Below, in pieces: positions 1 through 13,000 of a stretch of DNA of 64,000 bases. Position 1 is the stretch's first letter; the number at the start of each line of letters is the position of its first letter. The DNA comes from Prinia subflava (taxonomy: Eukaryota > Chordata > Aves > Passeriformes > Cisticolidae), in NCBI RefSeq assembly GCF_021018805.1, contig NC_086257.1, positions 14,938,693 to 15,002,692 of the forward strand, written 5' to 3'. The notes beneath the pieces are model-generated. The model saw only the letters and a program-made list of their open reading frames with translations, searched no databases and was not told the origin of the DNA. The position numbers and the translations under genes are program-made.

Positions 1-30
1 GGGAGGAAAGGCTGCCGCCGCTGCTGCCAC

Positions 31-68
31 TGACATCACCGCGGGACGATTCACATTTCCCGACGTCA
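31..68 (+). promoter_or_regulatory. Two CRE/AP-1-like motifs upstream of the promoter
   Basis: TGACATCA at 31-38 and CGACGTCA at 61-68 each differ by one base from the CREB/ATF palindrome TGACGTCA. They lie about 150 bp upstream of the GC boxes. Binding is inference only, and two one-off matches in a GC-rich region can arise by chance. Confidence 0.35.
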
Positions 69-183
69 CTCCCAGAGCCCTGCGGCCGCGGGGGAGCGGG
101 GATGCTCCGAGCAGCGCCGGCTGCTGTGGCGGCCCCTCCGCGCTCCCCGCCGGCTGCGGGGGGCCGGGCCGGGCCGGCGGCGC

Positions 184-218
184 GGGCGGGGCGGGCCGGC
201 GGCGCGGGGCCCTTTAAG
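184..218 (+). promoter_or_regulatory. P3H2: Candidate core promoter: GC box and TATA-like TTTAAG
   Basis: A GGGCGGGGCGGG run (184-195) is followed by TTTAAG at 213-218, the only A/T-rich hexamer near it. If the hexamer acts as a weak TATA element, transcription would start near 240-250, leaving a leader of about 330 nt. The start site is not visible from sequence, and a dispersed CpG-island start is equally possible. Confidence 0.4.
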
Positions 219-258
219 AGGTGCCGGCGGCGCGGGAGACGGCACAGGCCGGGCGTGC

Positions 259-300
259 ATGGAGACCGAGCCCCGGCGCACCGAGCCCCGCTCCCACTGA
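259..300 (+). CDS. Upstream ORF in the P3H2 leader (13 codons)
   Basis: ATG at 259 opens a 13-residue frame (M-E-T-E-P-R-R-T-E-P-R-S-H) closed by TGA at 298-300. Its body is made of the first copy of the 35-bp repeat. The ATG has G at +4 but T at -3, so recognition would be moderate. It would be in the mRNA only if transcription starts upstream of 259. It does not overlap the main start. Confidence 0.35.
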   Translation: METEPRRTEPRSH

Positions 301-382
301 CCGAGCCTCGCCGCACCGAGCCCCGCTCCCACTGACCGAGCCCCGGCGCACCGAGCCCCGCTCCCACTGACCGAGCCCCGCG
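265..382 (+). repeat. 35-bp tandem repeat, three copies plus a partial
   Basis: Copies run 265-299, 300-334 and 335-369, with a truncated fourth from 370. Copies 1 and 3 look identical and copy 2 differs at about two bases. Each unit holds two ACCGAGCC-type submotifs followed by CGCTCCCACTG. The array lies in the presumed 5' leader. Because 35 is not a multiple of three, changes in copy number would shift reading frames through it. Confidence 0.9.
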
Positions 383-577
383 TCGCATTCCGCCGAGATC
401 CATCGCACGGATCCCCGGACCCCGCCGGGCGGACTGCACGGCGCGGACCCCGCACCGCGATCCTTTGCACGGACCGCACCGCGCCGAGTCTCCCCGCCCC
501 GGAGCCTCCCGCATCCCGCCGCCGATCCGCATCGCCCCGAGCGCGCCGGACCGCCCCGTCCCGGCGGAGCGGCGGGC

Positions 578-1039
578 ATGGCAGCCGGGAGGCGGCCCGG
601 GGGGGCCCTGCTGCTGCCGCTGCTGCTGCCGCTGCCGCTGCTGGTGCTGCCGGCGGCGGGCGGCGGGTGTGCGGCGGAGGGCGGCCCGCTGGAGCCCTTC
701 GATGCGCTGTACGCCAGCGGCGTGGAGGCGTACTACGGCGGGGACTTCGCGGGCGCGGCGCGGTGCCTGGAGCGGGCGCTGCGCAGCCGGCGGGAGCTGC
801 GGGCGGCGCGGCTGCGGTGCCGGCGGCTGTGCCGAGCGCAGGTGCGGCTGGCGGCGCCGGGCCCGGGCCCCGGCGGGGACCTGCCCTTCCTGGGCTCGGT
901 GCTGCGGCGCGCAGAGTGCGTGCGGCGCTGCGAGGAGCCGCGCCTGGGCGCCGTGTCCCGCCACCGCGCCGCCGAGGAGGTGCGCGCCGACTTCCAGCGC
1001 AGGGTGCCCTACAGCTACCTGCAGCGGGCGTACATCCAG
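578..1039 (+). CDS. P3H2: P3H2 exon 1 (residues 1-154)
   Basis: The start ATG at 578 has G at -3 and G at +4, a strong context, and it immediately precedes a typical signal peptide: basic residues, then a leucine-rich core to about residue 25 and small residues around 26-30. No in-frame ATG lies upstream. Mature sequence follows with TPR-like repeat 1 (41-74) and CxxxC motifs C81/C85 and C114/C118. The exon ends ...Y-I-Q at donor GTAGGC (1040), phase 0. It lies wholly within the CpG island. Confidence 0.92.
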
Positions 1040-4000
1040 GTAGGCACCGCCCGGCCCGGCTCGGCCCTCCCAGCCTCCTAAGGGTAACCCGCGCTTCCAT
1101 ACTCCCGAACATCCCGGGTGTGCCCCCTCTGCCATCTCCCGAGCCGCCCAGGTATGGTCCCCCACGACGTTCTCAGGGGTGCGATCGGTCAGTGGCCACT
1201 TCCCGAGACAGAGAATCCTGGATGGCAGCGTAGATTCTCTCCGGCTTTGGGTCACCTGTGCTTTTTCCTGGCTTGTTTTGGGTGGTTTTTCTATTTGCTT
1301 TGAGGAAATGATGTTTTTGTTTCAGTGTAACATATTATAATTCTGAAAACTGTCTGCCTTCAGTTTGCAGAGAAAAAAACCAGAAACCCCTCAGTAGCCC
1401 CCCAATGCCCTCTGCCAGAGGTGTTTCCCTTTCAGACAAGCTGAACTGATTCCATGTTTCAGGAGCTGGGACTGTACGTGAAACTGGAAGGTACATAACC
1501 TATGTACCACGGACCTGATGGTCATTATGCTAAGGTGATGTGAAATACTTTGCTGTATTTCTGCAAACTAGCAGTGTGCAGTCAGTATTTAGCAGCCACT
1601 GACATCCAGAGTGTCATCCTCTTATCCCAGTAACTTCTGCCTTATGTGCCTCCCCTGAGAAAAATGGTGTCACTCTTTGAACTTCCTTGCCAAAAAAAAG
1701 AAAAAAAACCCCAGAGGAAAAACAAACAAACAACCCCCCACCAACCCACACCATGATAGTTAATTTTATTATTCATTCAAGACTTGTGCTCTCTCAAGCC
1801 AGCTACCTGTCTTAAGTCTTCCTGTTCATGACTAGTAAGGACAGAAACTCCGGGAATTTTGTTTCGTGCCAAGTGGAATGTTTAAAGCATTTCTGGAACA
1901 TCTCCCTGAGGATTTCTGCTTTATTTGAGCACATTCATAACCTTTCAGTTGCTACAGGCAACTTAATAGGTGAAGACCTGCATAGCAGAGCCCAGGGAGG
2001 GTGATTCTGCTGAAATCCATTTCCAGGCAGAGAAGCAAACATCTTTCCTGGGCAGTGCTGGTGCCTGTGGTGCAGTGCTTACACAGCAACACATGAAGGA
2101 GGCAAACCATCAGCACTCTGAAACCTAGTGGAAAATCATAGCTACATTGCTTTTTCTATGTTTCCTTTTCTGTCATTGCCATAATGTCAGTTTTACAACT
2201 CGAGGACTAGAACTACATTGGCTTAAACTCTAGTGGCCATGTGATGCATAGCGCTCCTGAAGGAGTTCCTGGGGGTGAGCTGGAACTGTTATTTGTGTGC
2301 AATTTGTTATTTGTGTGCAGTGCCAGTGCAGCTGATGGTCCTTGCAATAAAATATACTCTATGTAGTGTCAGCATCTGTGGGAAGTGACACAAAATTTGT
2401 CATGTTAAAAAATTAAGTGATTTCTTAATCTGATTTCAAAGCCTTTTTCAGATTTACTGATGTCAAACTCACTTAAAAACTTTCCTCTAAATTAAGTAAT
2501 GGGTTTTTTGTCTCCCACTTCAGTAAAATTGATATATAAAACTCCAGAAGATTTTGGGTTATGGGCTGTTCTTGCATCTATGCTTCTACTGAGACTGAGG
2601 TTATTTTCCTCATTTAAAGTGGCATTCTAAGCTTCTCAAAGCAATGTGTTGAAAACAGCCCTTTTAAAATTTATTTTATCTGTGAATCATCTTAATTTGC
2701 TTTTGCAACATCTGGGGATTTTATGCTCATGCTAACACTGATTTCACTGCTCCCAGATGGAGTAGTGGATGTTCTTGTTACCTGCGTGGCCGTCCGGGTG
2801 TCAGGCAGATGAGAGATAGCAAAGCCAAGGGAAGGAACTCTTTGACTAGACTTGTTCATGATTTTAACACCTTTCTCTTTAATCCTTTTTGATGCTCTTG
2901 GGTTTTGTAAGCAGCACTCTGACCAGCCTTGTCCCTCACAGCACCCTGCAGTGATTTGTCCACATCCTCACCTGGCTGCTGCCTGTACCTGAGCTCTGCT
3001 CCCAGGATTGCCCTTCTGCTCTGGCTCAACAAGTCTGTGCACAGGAGAAAATACCCCACATGGGATTTGCCTGCACTTGCAGCAAACACGAGGTCTAGTG
3101 TCATACACCTGGATGTGAACCATCCCCTTGTGCCAAGGCTGAGTGCCAAGGCTTTGGCATGTTCCCTGAGGGTTGGGATGCATCAGCTCTGCACTCTCTG
3201 GGCTGACTCTGGCTGCAGCATCTGCTCAGCATTTTGTCTGAAAAGGGGAGCTGCAAAGTGGGGCTTATGCAGAGCCCCTCTGCCTTGCCCCTCTGCCAGG
3301 CTGCACAGCTCTGGGGGTGGCCACTTCACCCTTGTTTTGCTTCTTGAAACCAAAGAGGAAATGAGATGAGTTCAACACCCTGCTGTGTATCCTGTCCAGC
3401 TCCTCCCTGGGCTGCATGACGAGGTCAGGATGCTGGGCAATAGTACAGAGCACTGGGAGGATGGCAGGGTTTGGTGCCATTTGTGGTTTGAGAGAAGAAG
3501 AGCAGCCTGGAATGTGCTTCCCACCTCCCACTCTTGCTGACCTCGTGCTTGTTTGTTTCTCAGGAGGGGAGAAACACAACCCCTCAGGAGGGAGTGACAG
3601 AGCAAGGAACAGATGAAAAAAATCGAAGGGTTTGGCTCTTGTGCAGTGCTTTGAAAAACGGTGCTGAATATACATGAACTAATCCTTGCAACACTCCTGT
3701 GGGGTAGCAAAAGCAAAGGCTTTCAGTCCTGCTGGACAGATGCTGGCCAGCACGATGTGTGCCTCTGTTGTTTTGGCAGCAGCAGAGCCACCCAGATGCC
3801 CTGGGAGCAGGCAGGGCTCCCTGCTGCCTTTTGGTGCCCTGGGAGCAGGTTGGGGTTTCCCACTGCCTCTGGTCTCACTGCAGAGCAAGCACCAGCACTG
3901 CCTGCCTCAGTCCTGATGATGTGAATGGAACTCTGCAGTGAATTGGTGGAAACCCGGTGCTAGGTTTGGAAGTTTTGGATGGTTTTTGCTCCTTTGTTTT

Positions 4001-7000
4001 GCTTTTTGGGGACTTTTTAAACTGGATGATAGCAGCAGCTCCACTGGGCTGCACTGCTCCGGCTTCTGAGCAGATGCTCAAGATATTCCTACACAGAGCA
4101 CTGTAAAGGGACAGGGAGGTGATGATGTGTGTAGGTGAAATACCAGTGCCATCCCTCTATAAAAACATGTTCTATCAGCCTCTGATGCGATCATCCCCAT
4201 TATCCTATCAATTATTTCCAAATTTATCCGTACCTTTCTGAAACAGAAACAGGGGTCTTCTGAAGACCACTTTCCTGTTTCACAGATGTGATCTGAATGT
4301 TTCTGGTGACTCTGGCATGATGTGAGGGGAGGCTGTGGTGCACTGCAGGAATGGGACAGCTTGGGGATTCACCTGAAGGTTTCTGTCAGCTTCAGGCTCA
4401 GGATCAGGCTCCTGAGGTTGACTGCAAACTCCACAGACTGCAGATTGCACTGAGCAAGCAGCCCAAGTCCAAATGTGTTTGCAAGACTTTGCAGCTTCTC
4501 AGTAGGTATTTAAGTAGGAAGACTCCTCCTTTTCCTAGGATAGTTGGTGTTTTCAGGTAATTTGGAAGTATAGTGGGTACATCTGGTTGAGGCAGTTAGG
4601 GTGAGGTGGGTTTGGGAAGGTTTGGAAACAGAGAAGGAGATGAAAACATGCAATGCATGTAGTGGGCTCTCCAGTGTGTTTCTGCTATCATGTCCTATGG
4701 GCTGGACAGTTTGCCAAATGCTGGGGAGTCTCAGCTCTGTGCTGGCTGCTTGGTCTCTGTCAAAGAAATAACCTCTAGGCTTGGCAGGTGGGCGTGGTGG
4801 GATCTCTTTGCCCTCTTAAATATCTTACTGGTCCTGTCCTCCTTGCTTTGCTGCTTTAGTCATCTTGTTTCTGTAAAAACCTAGCCTGCAGGCCATGATG
4901 TTCCTAACCTTGCTTTTTGGAGTTTTTCTAGCTCTGAGAGTGAGTGGAGGAGGAAATGTACACAGTGTACTCTGTGACAGCGTTTGGTGCTGCAAGCTGC
5001 TGACTCAGGAGCCGTGTTGGAGCTTGCCCTGGATGGTCTGCCATGAACCCTGTGACAGAGCATTACTTCAGTCCCCAGTCTAACTCTGCAAGCCAGCTTG
5101 GTCCAAAAACATCAAGTAACCTGGAAAAGTTGATCACTGTGTCAATGGCAAAACCAAATCTTGTTTCTCTTCTACCTTACTGACCCTCCCCTTGAGGTCT
5201 CTCTCCTTTGTCTCATCCTGTTCCCTGCCACAGCATTCCCTGCCCTGCTTGCTGAGTTGATGGCTGTAGCCTGTTTTAATTTTCCCTGGGTATTGGTGTG
5301 CTGTTGCTGACCACTTCCTCCCACTTTGTAAATACTGAGTTGCAGTGGTCTTGTCTCCCCCCTTGCCTGAATGCCCCGTTGCACATCAGTGAAGCATGGC
5401 AGGAATTGTACACACGCAATGTGTAACCACCAGCCTTCGGTCTAGATGAAAAAAAGCCTTTTAGTCTGTGCTTGGGTTTAAAACAATAAATAAAACAAGT
5501 CCCCAGCATGTTGGACATTGCTGTTCTCTTAGTAATGCCAGATTGTAGGTGGAGCAAAAGGGGCAAGAGTCTGACTATGTCTGGCTTGTTCTGCCTTTAG
5601 TTTGAGTTTCCCCTTGCCATGTCTGAGGTGTTCTTCAGTTCTGTTACTGTCATGACTTCATGTGTTGCAAGCATAAAGCAGTAATGTTTAGGTTTTCCGT
5701 GTTGTAGGAGAGGCTGTTTATTTGTTCTTTAAAGCTGTTTCTTTTTTTTTAAGGAAAGGTCGTGTTTGGGGAGAACTTCCACTTTTATCTTTAATGGTGG
5801 GTTTTCCACCCAGCAGCAGATGGGGCAGTGCTGGAGGCACTGCTGGGAACGTGTCCTTGGGTCACACTGTGCTGTCCTGCCCACCCACACCACCACGGGG
5901 GCTGAAATGCAACAGACACAATAATCACTTGATAAAAAGACCACGGGAGAGAAACAAGAGAGACAAGTGGGAGCCCAGACTTCAGAAACACTTGTGATAC
6001 AGATCATTGCCTGACTCCAGTTCTGCCTTTGAGAACTCCCTATTTATGAGAATCCAGACTCAAGGGAGGAGAGCTGTGTGTGTAAACCTCGGCCTTTAAC
6101 CTCTCCAGTCTGATTGTCCTCTCCTCTGCCAGTGCTCATGTGATCTCTCCACCAGCCACATTTGGGTGTCGGAGTGCCTGTACCAACCCTTGGGATGGTT
6201 GTTGAGACACCTCCACCAAATTGTTTCCACCTTGAATGACTGCTCACTGCTGCTCTCCTCTGTGACAGATTCGTGGATCACCTTCTAGGGATTGTGGAGT
6301 AATTCTGCATTCACACCAGTGTAGCTGCTTAGGGAATTCTGTTTGTTTCACTCAAGGACTGCTGTTTTCCATGAACAGCTTGCTCAGTTTTCCTTGGTGC
6401 CACAATGCTGCATGGACCTAAGCAGATAATGGGGTCCTGTCCTGGGGTGAGCCACAGCCTTTGGGGAAATGTGGTTTCACTTGCAGCATCTCGTGGGCAG
6501 TGACATGGGATAGTGTGTAGAACCTCTGACTTTAAAGTCTCTGGGGGAGCAGCTATTCCTCATCACAGGCACCACCTGAAAGGTCTGCCTGTGCAGTTGG
6601 TCTTGTTTTTGCAGGATTTATGTGACATCTCAAACAAAGACCTATAGTAACGTTGTCAGATAATCATTATTATTTGGATTTTTACTATTAGTGGTGTTTA
6701 TTTATATTCTGTCTTGAGAACTAGTATTACTCAGATACTGGATAAATAAACAGATCCCAGGATTAATCTCTTGGAACGTCTCTTTATTTAGATTTTCTGA
6801 GAAAGCATTCTTACTCCTCAGCAGAGAGTAAATGTTGGTGCTCAGAAAGTTAAAATTATTTAGGACAAAAATAAACTCAGTTTATAGGGATGGAAAACTC
6901 TGGGTCTTGATGCTTGGGTCAGTGTCCTGGGTTTAGAGGAGGATATTTAGTCCTGCCCTAAGCCCGGGACACTGACCCAAGTGCCCCTGCTCCTGTTCTT

Positions 7001-10000
7001 GCTGACAATTTCAAATGAAATGCTTCTAAAATGTTTAGAGTTGAAAGTATTGCCAGAGAGGGAGAGAGGTGACCCAGTGGTTCAATTCTGCTGCCAGCAA
7101 ATGCAGATTAGGTACATCTTAGTCATGATGGTGTCTCAGTGTTTTCATAGGAGTATCACTCTTGACTTTTTGGACTTGACTATGGGCTTGTGGTGTACTG
7201 AAAATTAGACTAGCTGGTTGTAGTGATTTTCTGCTGGTTTCTTCTGCTTTTGAGTGTTTGGTTGTGGTTGTTATTGTTCTTTTTTTCTTTTTTTTTTTAA
7301 CACAGCTAAACCAAAACTGAGGTATTTGCAGATTGCCACATCATTTCAACTGATGGTAAATTATCACAGCACTGCCCAGCAAATCAGGACAGAGCCAGTG
7401 AACACATTCTGGTCTTAGACCCACTAAGCTCATTTTATACACCCTAGTATCATCCATTTGATAGCCAGGGCTGCTCTTTTTGTCTTGCCAAATTCTTCTT
7501 TCTCACTTCATGGCTATGCAGTCATGCCAGGGCTTCAAAATATACTTGCAGTGGGTCCCAGCCTGCAATATTTCTCAGTCTTTTGGAGAAAACAAGGTAA
7601 CCCTGAATTGCTCCTTATTTCTTGGCAATCTCTGGTGACATGGCTTGGATGATGGATGAGACTCACATGGTTTGAGTGGATTTTTTGAGACCTTGATCTG
7701 AAGGCCTTCCAGTGTAGGTTGATACCCCAAGTGGAACAAAACTGGGCACCAGTACTGCAGGAGAGCCCAGAGCCCAGTGCTGCTGGGATGGGACCCAGGA
7801 ACCTGCCCCTTCCCTGTTCTTGCATCTTCTTAGTTTCTGGTGGTTATTGCACCTTCCCCTGCTGGCTGCTCCTTGGCAGAGCCTTGCTGCTGGACTGCCC
7901 TGTCCATGCACATTGGTGTGCTGGGATCTGTTAAGTGGCTTTTTGTGCTGCCTGTTAAATCTCATCCATACGTCCAAGAGCTCTGCTCTGGCTTCTGCAG
8001 AGCCCTTTTGTTGTCCTTGGCCACAGGAATAACAAACGGCAGCTGATGATGAACTGCATGTGAATGAGCAATGCAACTCAGCCCTGCTGAGCAAACTTCT
8101 GCCCAGGGCTCTCTAGCTGTGGCTGAGGTTTCAGCAAGGATTATTCTCATTTCCTTGTACAACTGGTGACTTCATCGTGGATGGCACCAGCAGTGGGGAG
8201 AAACCATCCTGTCAGTAGCTGATCCATTTACTGCCAACCTCCTGAGCACTGCTGGAGCCTTGCTAGCAGGATTCTGGGCTCAGAGCACTGCTGGACGTCT
8301 GGAGCAAGGAATTGAGGGGTTATTTATCTTAGTTTTTTCCTTTGGAGGTGGTATGAATTAGTCATTGTGATTGGGCTTGTTCCCAAGGAGTAGGAACCCC
8401 TGTACTCTGCACAGGGCATATTTCCATGTGTGTAGGCTGGACTGAGGCCAGGCTGAGTTTGGATGAATCGATGTGAACCCGGAGTGACCCAGCTGAGGGC
8501 CGTGGAGTTTCTGTGCCTTACGCTGAGCTCAGGACTTGGCCTGAGTGTTCCAGCAGAACGGGATGGCAGGAGGAGGGCGCGAACCTCCCTGGATGCTTTT
8601 GTTTCCAGCCAATGTATCAGCAATAAGGTATTGACATTTTTATTTCTTGGCCGTGAGCTGGTGATGACTAATGAAGGCAGGGGGTCTGCCTGTGGGTGGG
8701 TTCAAGCAGCAAAGAGCTGTTCCTCATCAGCCTGTACCTCCCAACCAGGCCTTCTCCTTTCCATGACAACTGGTCAGTTAAACAGACCCTCCAGGGATGA
8801 CGTCAAGGGTCAGGGATTTGGCCACCAAATAATTACAGCAACAAAAATAGCATCACTTCCCCACCCCTTCCTTCCCACATGATCCTGCTGAATCCCAACT
8901 CATAAATGTCCTTTTTTTTTCTTTCTTGGATGAGAAGCAAAGCCCACATGTATTAGCTGGAACATATGGCAGGGTTTGGCTACAGCCCATAAGTTGTAAA
9001 GGCCAAATACTCACTTGTAGCTTCTTGTTCACTGAAAAAAAAAAAAAAAAAAAAAGAGGAGAAAAACACGTTCTTTCAGGATTGGATGAAAGGCTGAGTC
9101 TGTGCTCGTGCTGGGATGGGAAGCAGATAGGGTGTGGGACAGCATGGTGAGCATGCTGTCGTGACGGGGAACGTGTCCCCTCACAGCACAGGGGACAGGC
9201 TGGCAATTGAGAGGTGGCCTGGTGGCAGTGGCCACTGTCCCCTGCTCCCTGCCCTAATGCTGTTTCTCAGGTCAGGCAGAGTTTGCAGACAGGCTGCTCA
9301 GGAGAATGTCACCATTACTAGGGACACAGAGCACTCAGCAGGTTTTACATGTGGGTTAGCCACAGGCAGGAGAAAATTCTGTTTTTGCAGCACAAAAGGT
9401 TTTATTAAGGGTCATGGGAACATCTAGGAGAAAGATCATCGCAGAAAATTTGTGAAGGAGAGAAAAATGAAGGGACATTGTCAGGAATTGACTGTGTACA
9501 CCACCAGAATGTACCTGCTGTACCCGAATTAAAAAAATCAGAAAAATCAGAAAAATGCTTGTTAGACACCAATGTGCTGCTTTTCACCGTGGGTTTTCCA
9601 AAGCAGCTGCAGTGGTCGCCTTGATCTCACATCATATCTCTGCAGAAAGATGAGCCTGAGACTGTACTGTGTCCTGTCAAAGTTAGAATGGGAGCACATG
9701 AATCTGCACAGCCTTCTGCCCCAAAAAAAACGGGTGGGCAAATCCTGGCTCAAAGTATTGCAGGCAGGGAGCTGCCCACAGCCACAGCTCTTTGAGGTCA
9801 GGGCTGGACTCCCGAGGGTGCAGTGGGGAGATGTGCATCACCCAGGCTGCGGGTGCAACTTCCTTTGAAGGTGGAGCCAGCCATATTCCTTCCCAGGAAA
9901 GATCAGTGGGGTACAGAGAGGAAGAGCTTGGAAAATATCCTTCAAAATATTTGCTGAAGGTGTTGCTGTGACTGCTCAGGGACTCAAGCACAGTCTGTTG

Positions 10001-13000
10001 GTTCCCTTGCTTAGAAAGCTGCTTTTGAAGTGTTTTTTTGCCAAGGTACTGCCTGTTCTAAGGTTTATATATATTCTGGGGATCTGTGACCTGAGTTACT
10101 CTGTGCCTTTGGATGCAGATGAGAAACTGCAAAGTTTCATTGAAATAGTCTGAAAGGAAGAGCACTGACTTGTAGGATGTTGCACTGTTCTCCTCCCACT
10201 TCCCCATCCAGGGCTGCCAGCCTCATCCAAAGGATCTGTGGATGAAGCAAAATATTTTAGTGAAAGGGAGTAATATATTGTGTCTTATCCCCATTTTTCC
10301 CATTTATGGAGCTGCCGGTCTCTCTGTTTCAAGGGCTGAGAATGGACAGGGTTTTTGTTACCTGTGGGCAGCACTGATCCTGGGGATGTGTTTGCAGGCT
10401 GTTAACCAAGAGTTGTGAGATGCACTGAGCTCCAGAGGTGGGTGAGGAAAGGCTGTTTCTGTAGAGGGAGCTCATGCTGGTGTGGAAGAGGCTTTTATGG
10501 CATGGTGGTGCAGAGTCCTGGCCTGTGCTGCTGCTGAGAGCAGGTGGTTGGGACAGGGTTTGCTGAGTGAGTGGTGCTGGTGCATCTTGTGCTCTTGATT
10601 ACCCTGCTGCACCCAGCACACTGTGTAGGCACTGCAGGGTGCTGCTCTAACTGCAGATCCCATTGAGGGCTGCTGGGGAAGCTGCTCACCACTGTTCCCT
10701 TTGCTTTAATATTAATGTCTTTTGGCAGATGGTGGCTCCTTGCTTGGCAGCTCTACTCCAACTTAGCCCCTGAGTGAGGGATTATTTTATTGGGGTAAGA
10801 ATGTACTCAAGCCTAGAAAGGATTGTATCAGGGAAGTGATCAGGATTACTGTGCCAAGTGAAACAGAATGCTGATGTTGCTATCAGTGCTTTTAAATGCC
10901 AGTTGGTCAGTGGTACAGCTGGGTCAATAGTGCATTATATGGACCACTTTACTGTCTATATTATTTAAGCCACCTAATGACATGTTTGGAAGTTATTCTC
11001 TGTTACTGAGGGAGGAGAGCTAAGCCTAGACAGCTGACAGTTCAACTGCATTTAATTCTGCTGTTTGCTCTTGAGTCCTAGGGTTGGAAAGGTAAAGATT
11101 GTGGGAAGAAAAGAAAGGGAGAATCTGCTTTTCTTTTCACAGTGTTTCCTCTGTGTCAGGAGGATCATCAGGCGTTTTGGAGCTTATCCTTGTAGATTCT
11201 CCTGTTGCAAAACTGCAGTAGAATTTTGGCTGTGCTGTATTCTCTCTTTTATGTGCCAGCAAGCTTGGCCCTCTGCTCTTATCTACACTTAGTGCTTTAG
11301 CAGTCCTGAGCACGGAAAACTGGATCTGCTTTTGCTTAGCATTATAAGCCAAGAGCAGCACTCAACTATCTCTTGTTTCAGAGCCAGGGTGCTGCTGAGT
11401 GCAATCAGAGACTTTGTCCAACCAGTAACGGGTGACAACAGAGGGATGTCAGTGCTTGGGAATTTCAGACAGAGATATGTACCAAAGGCTGCTGAAAATA
11501 GCAGGGTTTGAAGCCTTCTGAGCTGCACACTTTGATCTTGGTCCATGCTGAGGACAACTGCTCTGACTGATCAACTGCACTGTAAGTTGGGGATGGATTT
11601 AGCAGAGTCCTCACAGGTGTCTGGATTTGAGACCTGCTGATATTTGCAATAAAATTGTGTAAAATGTCTAATGGTATAGGTGTATCTGTCCTTTAATCTG
11701 AAAACAGAGAGATGGTGGTTTTTAGGATAAATGGAAGGAAGTGTGATGCAGCTTATTCAGAAAGAAAAAAGAGCTGAAGTGGTGCCTATACTTGCTGTGG
11801 ACTTCCATCTGTTCTAATGACTCAGGCTGATGCCTGATGGCTCACTAAAGCACAGCTGCATTGTGCATTGAAGTGTGTGTGTGAATCCAGCCTGCTGGGT
11901 TTTCACTCTGCACAGTGCTCAGATGAGATCTGGCAGACCTCAGGCTTAGACGTAGCAACCGCCTGATAGTCCCAACTGTGTTTGATTTTGGAGTGTGTGA
12001 CCCAGACACCAGGACAAGAACAGCTGGGTTTGCTCCAGCCCAGCACTCCATGCCCTGTTTGCCCATCTGTGGAGTGAGTTTGATGTGCAGTAATTACACA
12101 GCAGGCACTCAGCGTTGTAAGGCATGACTGACATCACATATTTGGGGAATGTCAGATGTGCTGCGTGGTGTCTGTGCACTGTGAGTGAGCTCCAGCAGGA
12201 GCAGCACACATAAACAGTAGCAGATTAATTAAAGATGTCCTGGTCTGCAAAAGGCCAATTATGGAGCAGTTTGTTCAGAGTCAGTAGTGCTGCCTGGCTT
12301 GTTAGCAGGGCATGAGCTGACTGTCCCCTCAGAGGAGGGCAGTCATACAGCTGGGACAATTCAATGTCACAACTGTCCTGCAGGTGAAAGGGGGACATGG
12401 ATGTCAGCCATGCAGGTCCAGGGCAGGCCAGCTTCCAGCCCTTTGTTAAAGCTCCTTCACAGGCAGCAGAGCAGTGCCTGTGTTCCACACAGCAGATGTT
12501 TGCAGTCAGGTGTTCCTTACTACCTTTGCAGAGATCTCATTGACTTCAGTACCTTCGGTATGTTTATTCCAGATGTTTCTCCTTGAGCTGCTGCTGCTGT
12601 TTAAAGGGCCCACAAAACCTGATAATATCTCTGGGATCTGGGGAAATTGAGCATTTCAGATGAGTGGGAGTCTGAAATCGTTGCCAGCCTGCAGAATAAT
12701 GGTTGTCCTTGTTTTGGGCCTTCAAATCCTGATAGGATCCTTGTAAGAAATGTGACTCAAAGGTTTTTTTTGGAGTGATTCCTGAGTTACAGACATTTTC
12801 TGTTTGGGACCTGGACTAAATGTGGAAAGCCAGCTGCCTTGTCCAAGGGCAGCAGCTTTCATTTCACAGGACACATCTGGCTGAGGATGAAGGATGAAGT
12901 GTCCTAAATGTCCTAATGTCCTAAACCCAATCCCATCCCTCTGTCACACCACTGCCCAATGCCATAAATCCCATTCTATAGCTCACCATAAATTACTCTG

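Larger units (their letters stand above)
60..1100. promoter_or_regulatory. CpG island covering promoter, leader and exon 1
   Basis: Base composition is extremely GC-rich with abundant CpG from roughly position 60 to 1,100, then falls abruptly to AT-rich, CpG-poor intron. GC boxes (GGGCGGGG-type) are at 184-195. This is the expected form of a vertebrate CpG-island promoter. The long overlapping open frames here on both strands follow from the lack of AT-rich stop codons and are not genes. Confidence 0.85.

Noticed and set aside
102..335. 77-codon frame starting with ATG at 102
   Set aside because: It lies upstream of the likely transcription start, has low-complexity composition and belongs to no recognisable family.
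66..1233. Long overlapping open frames on both strands across the first kilobase, including a 348-codon minus-strand frame
   Set aside because: They arise from extreme GC content. The translations are low-complexity Ala/Arg/Pro/Gly, and only the frame from 578 fits a spliced P3H protein.
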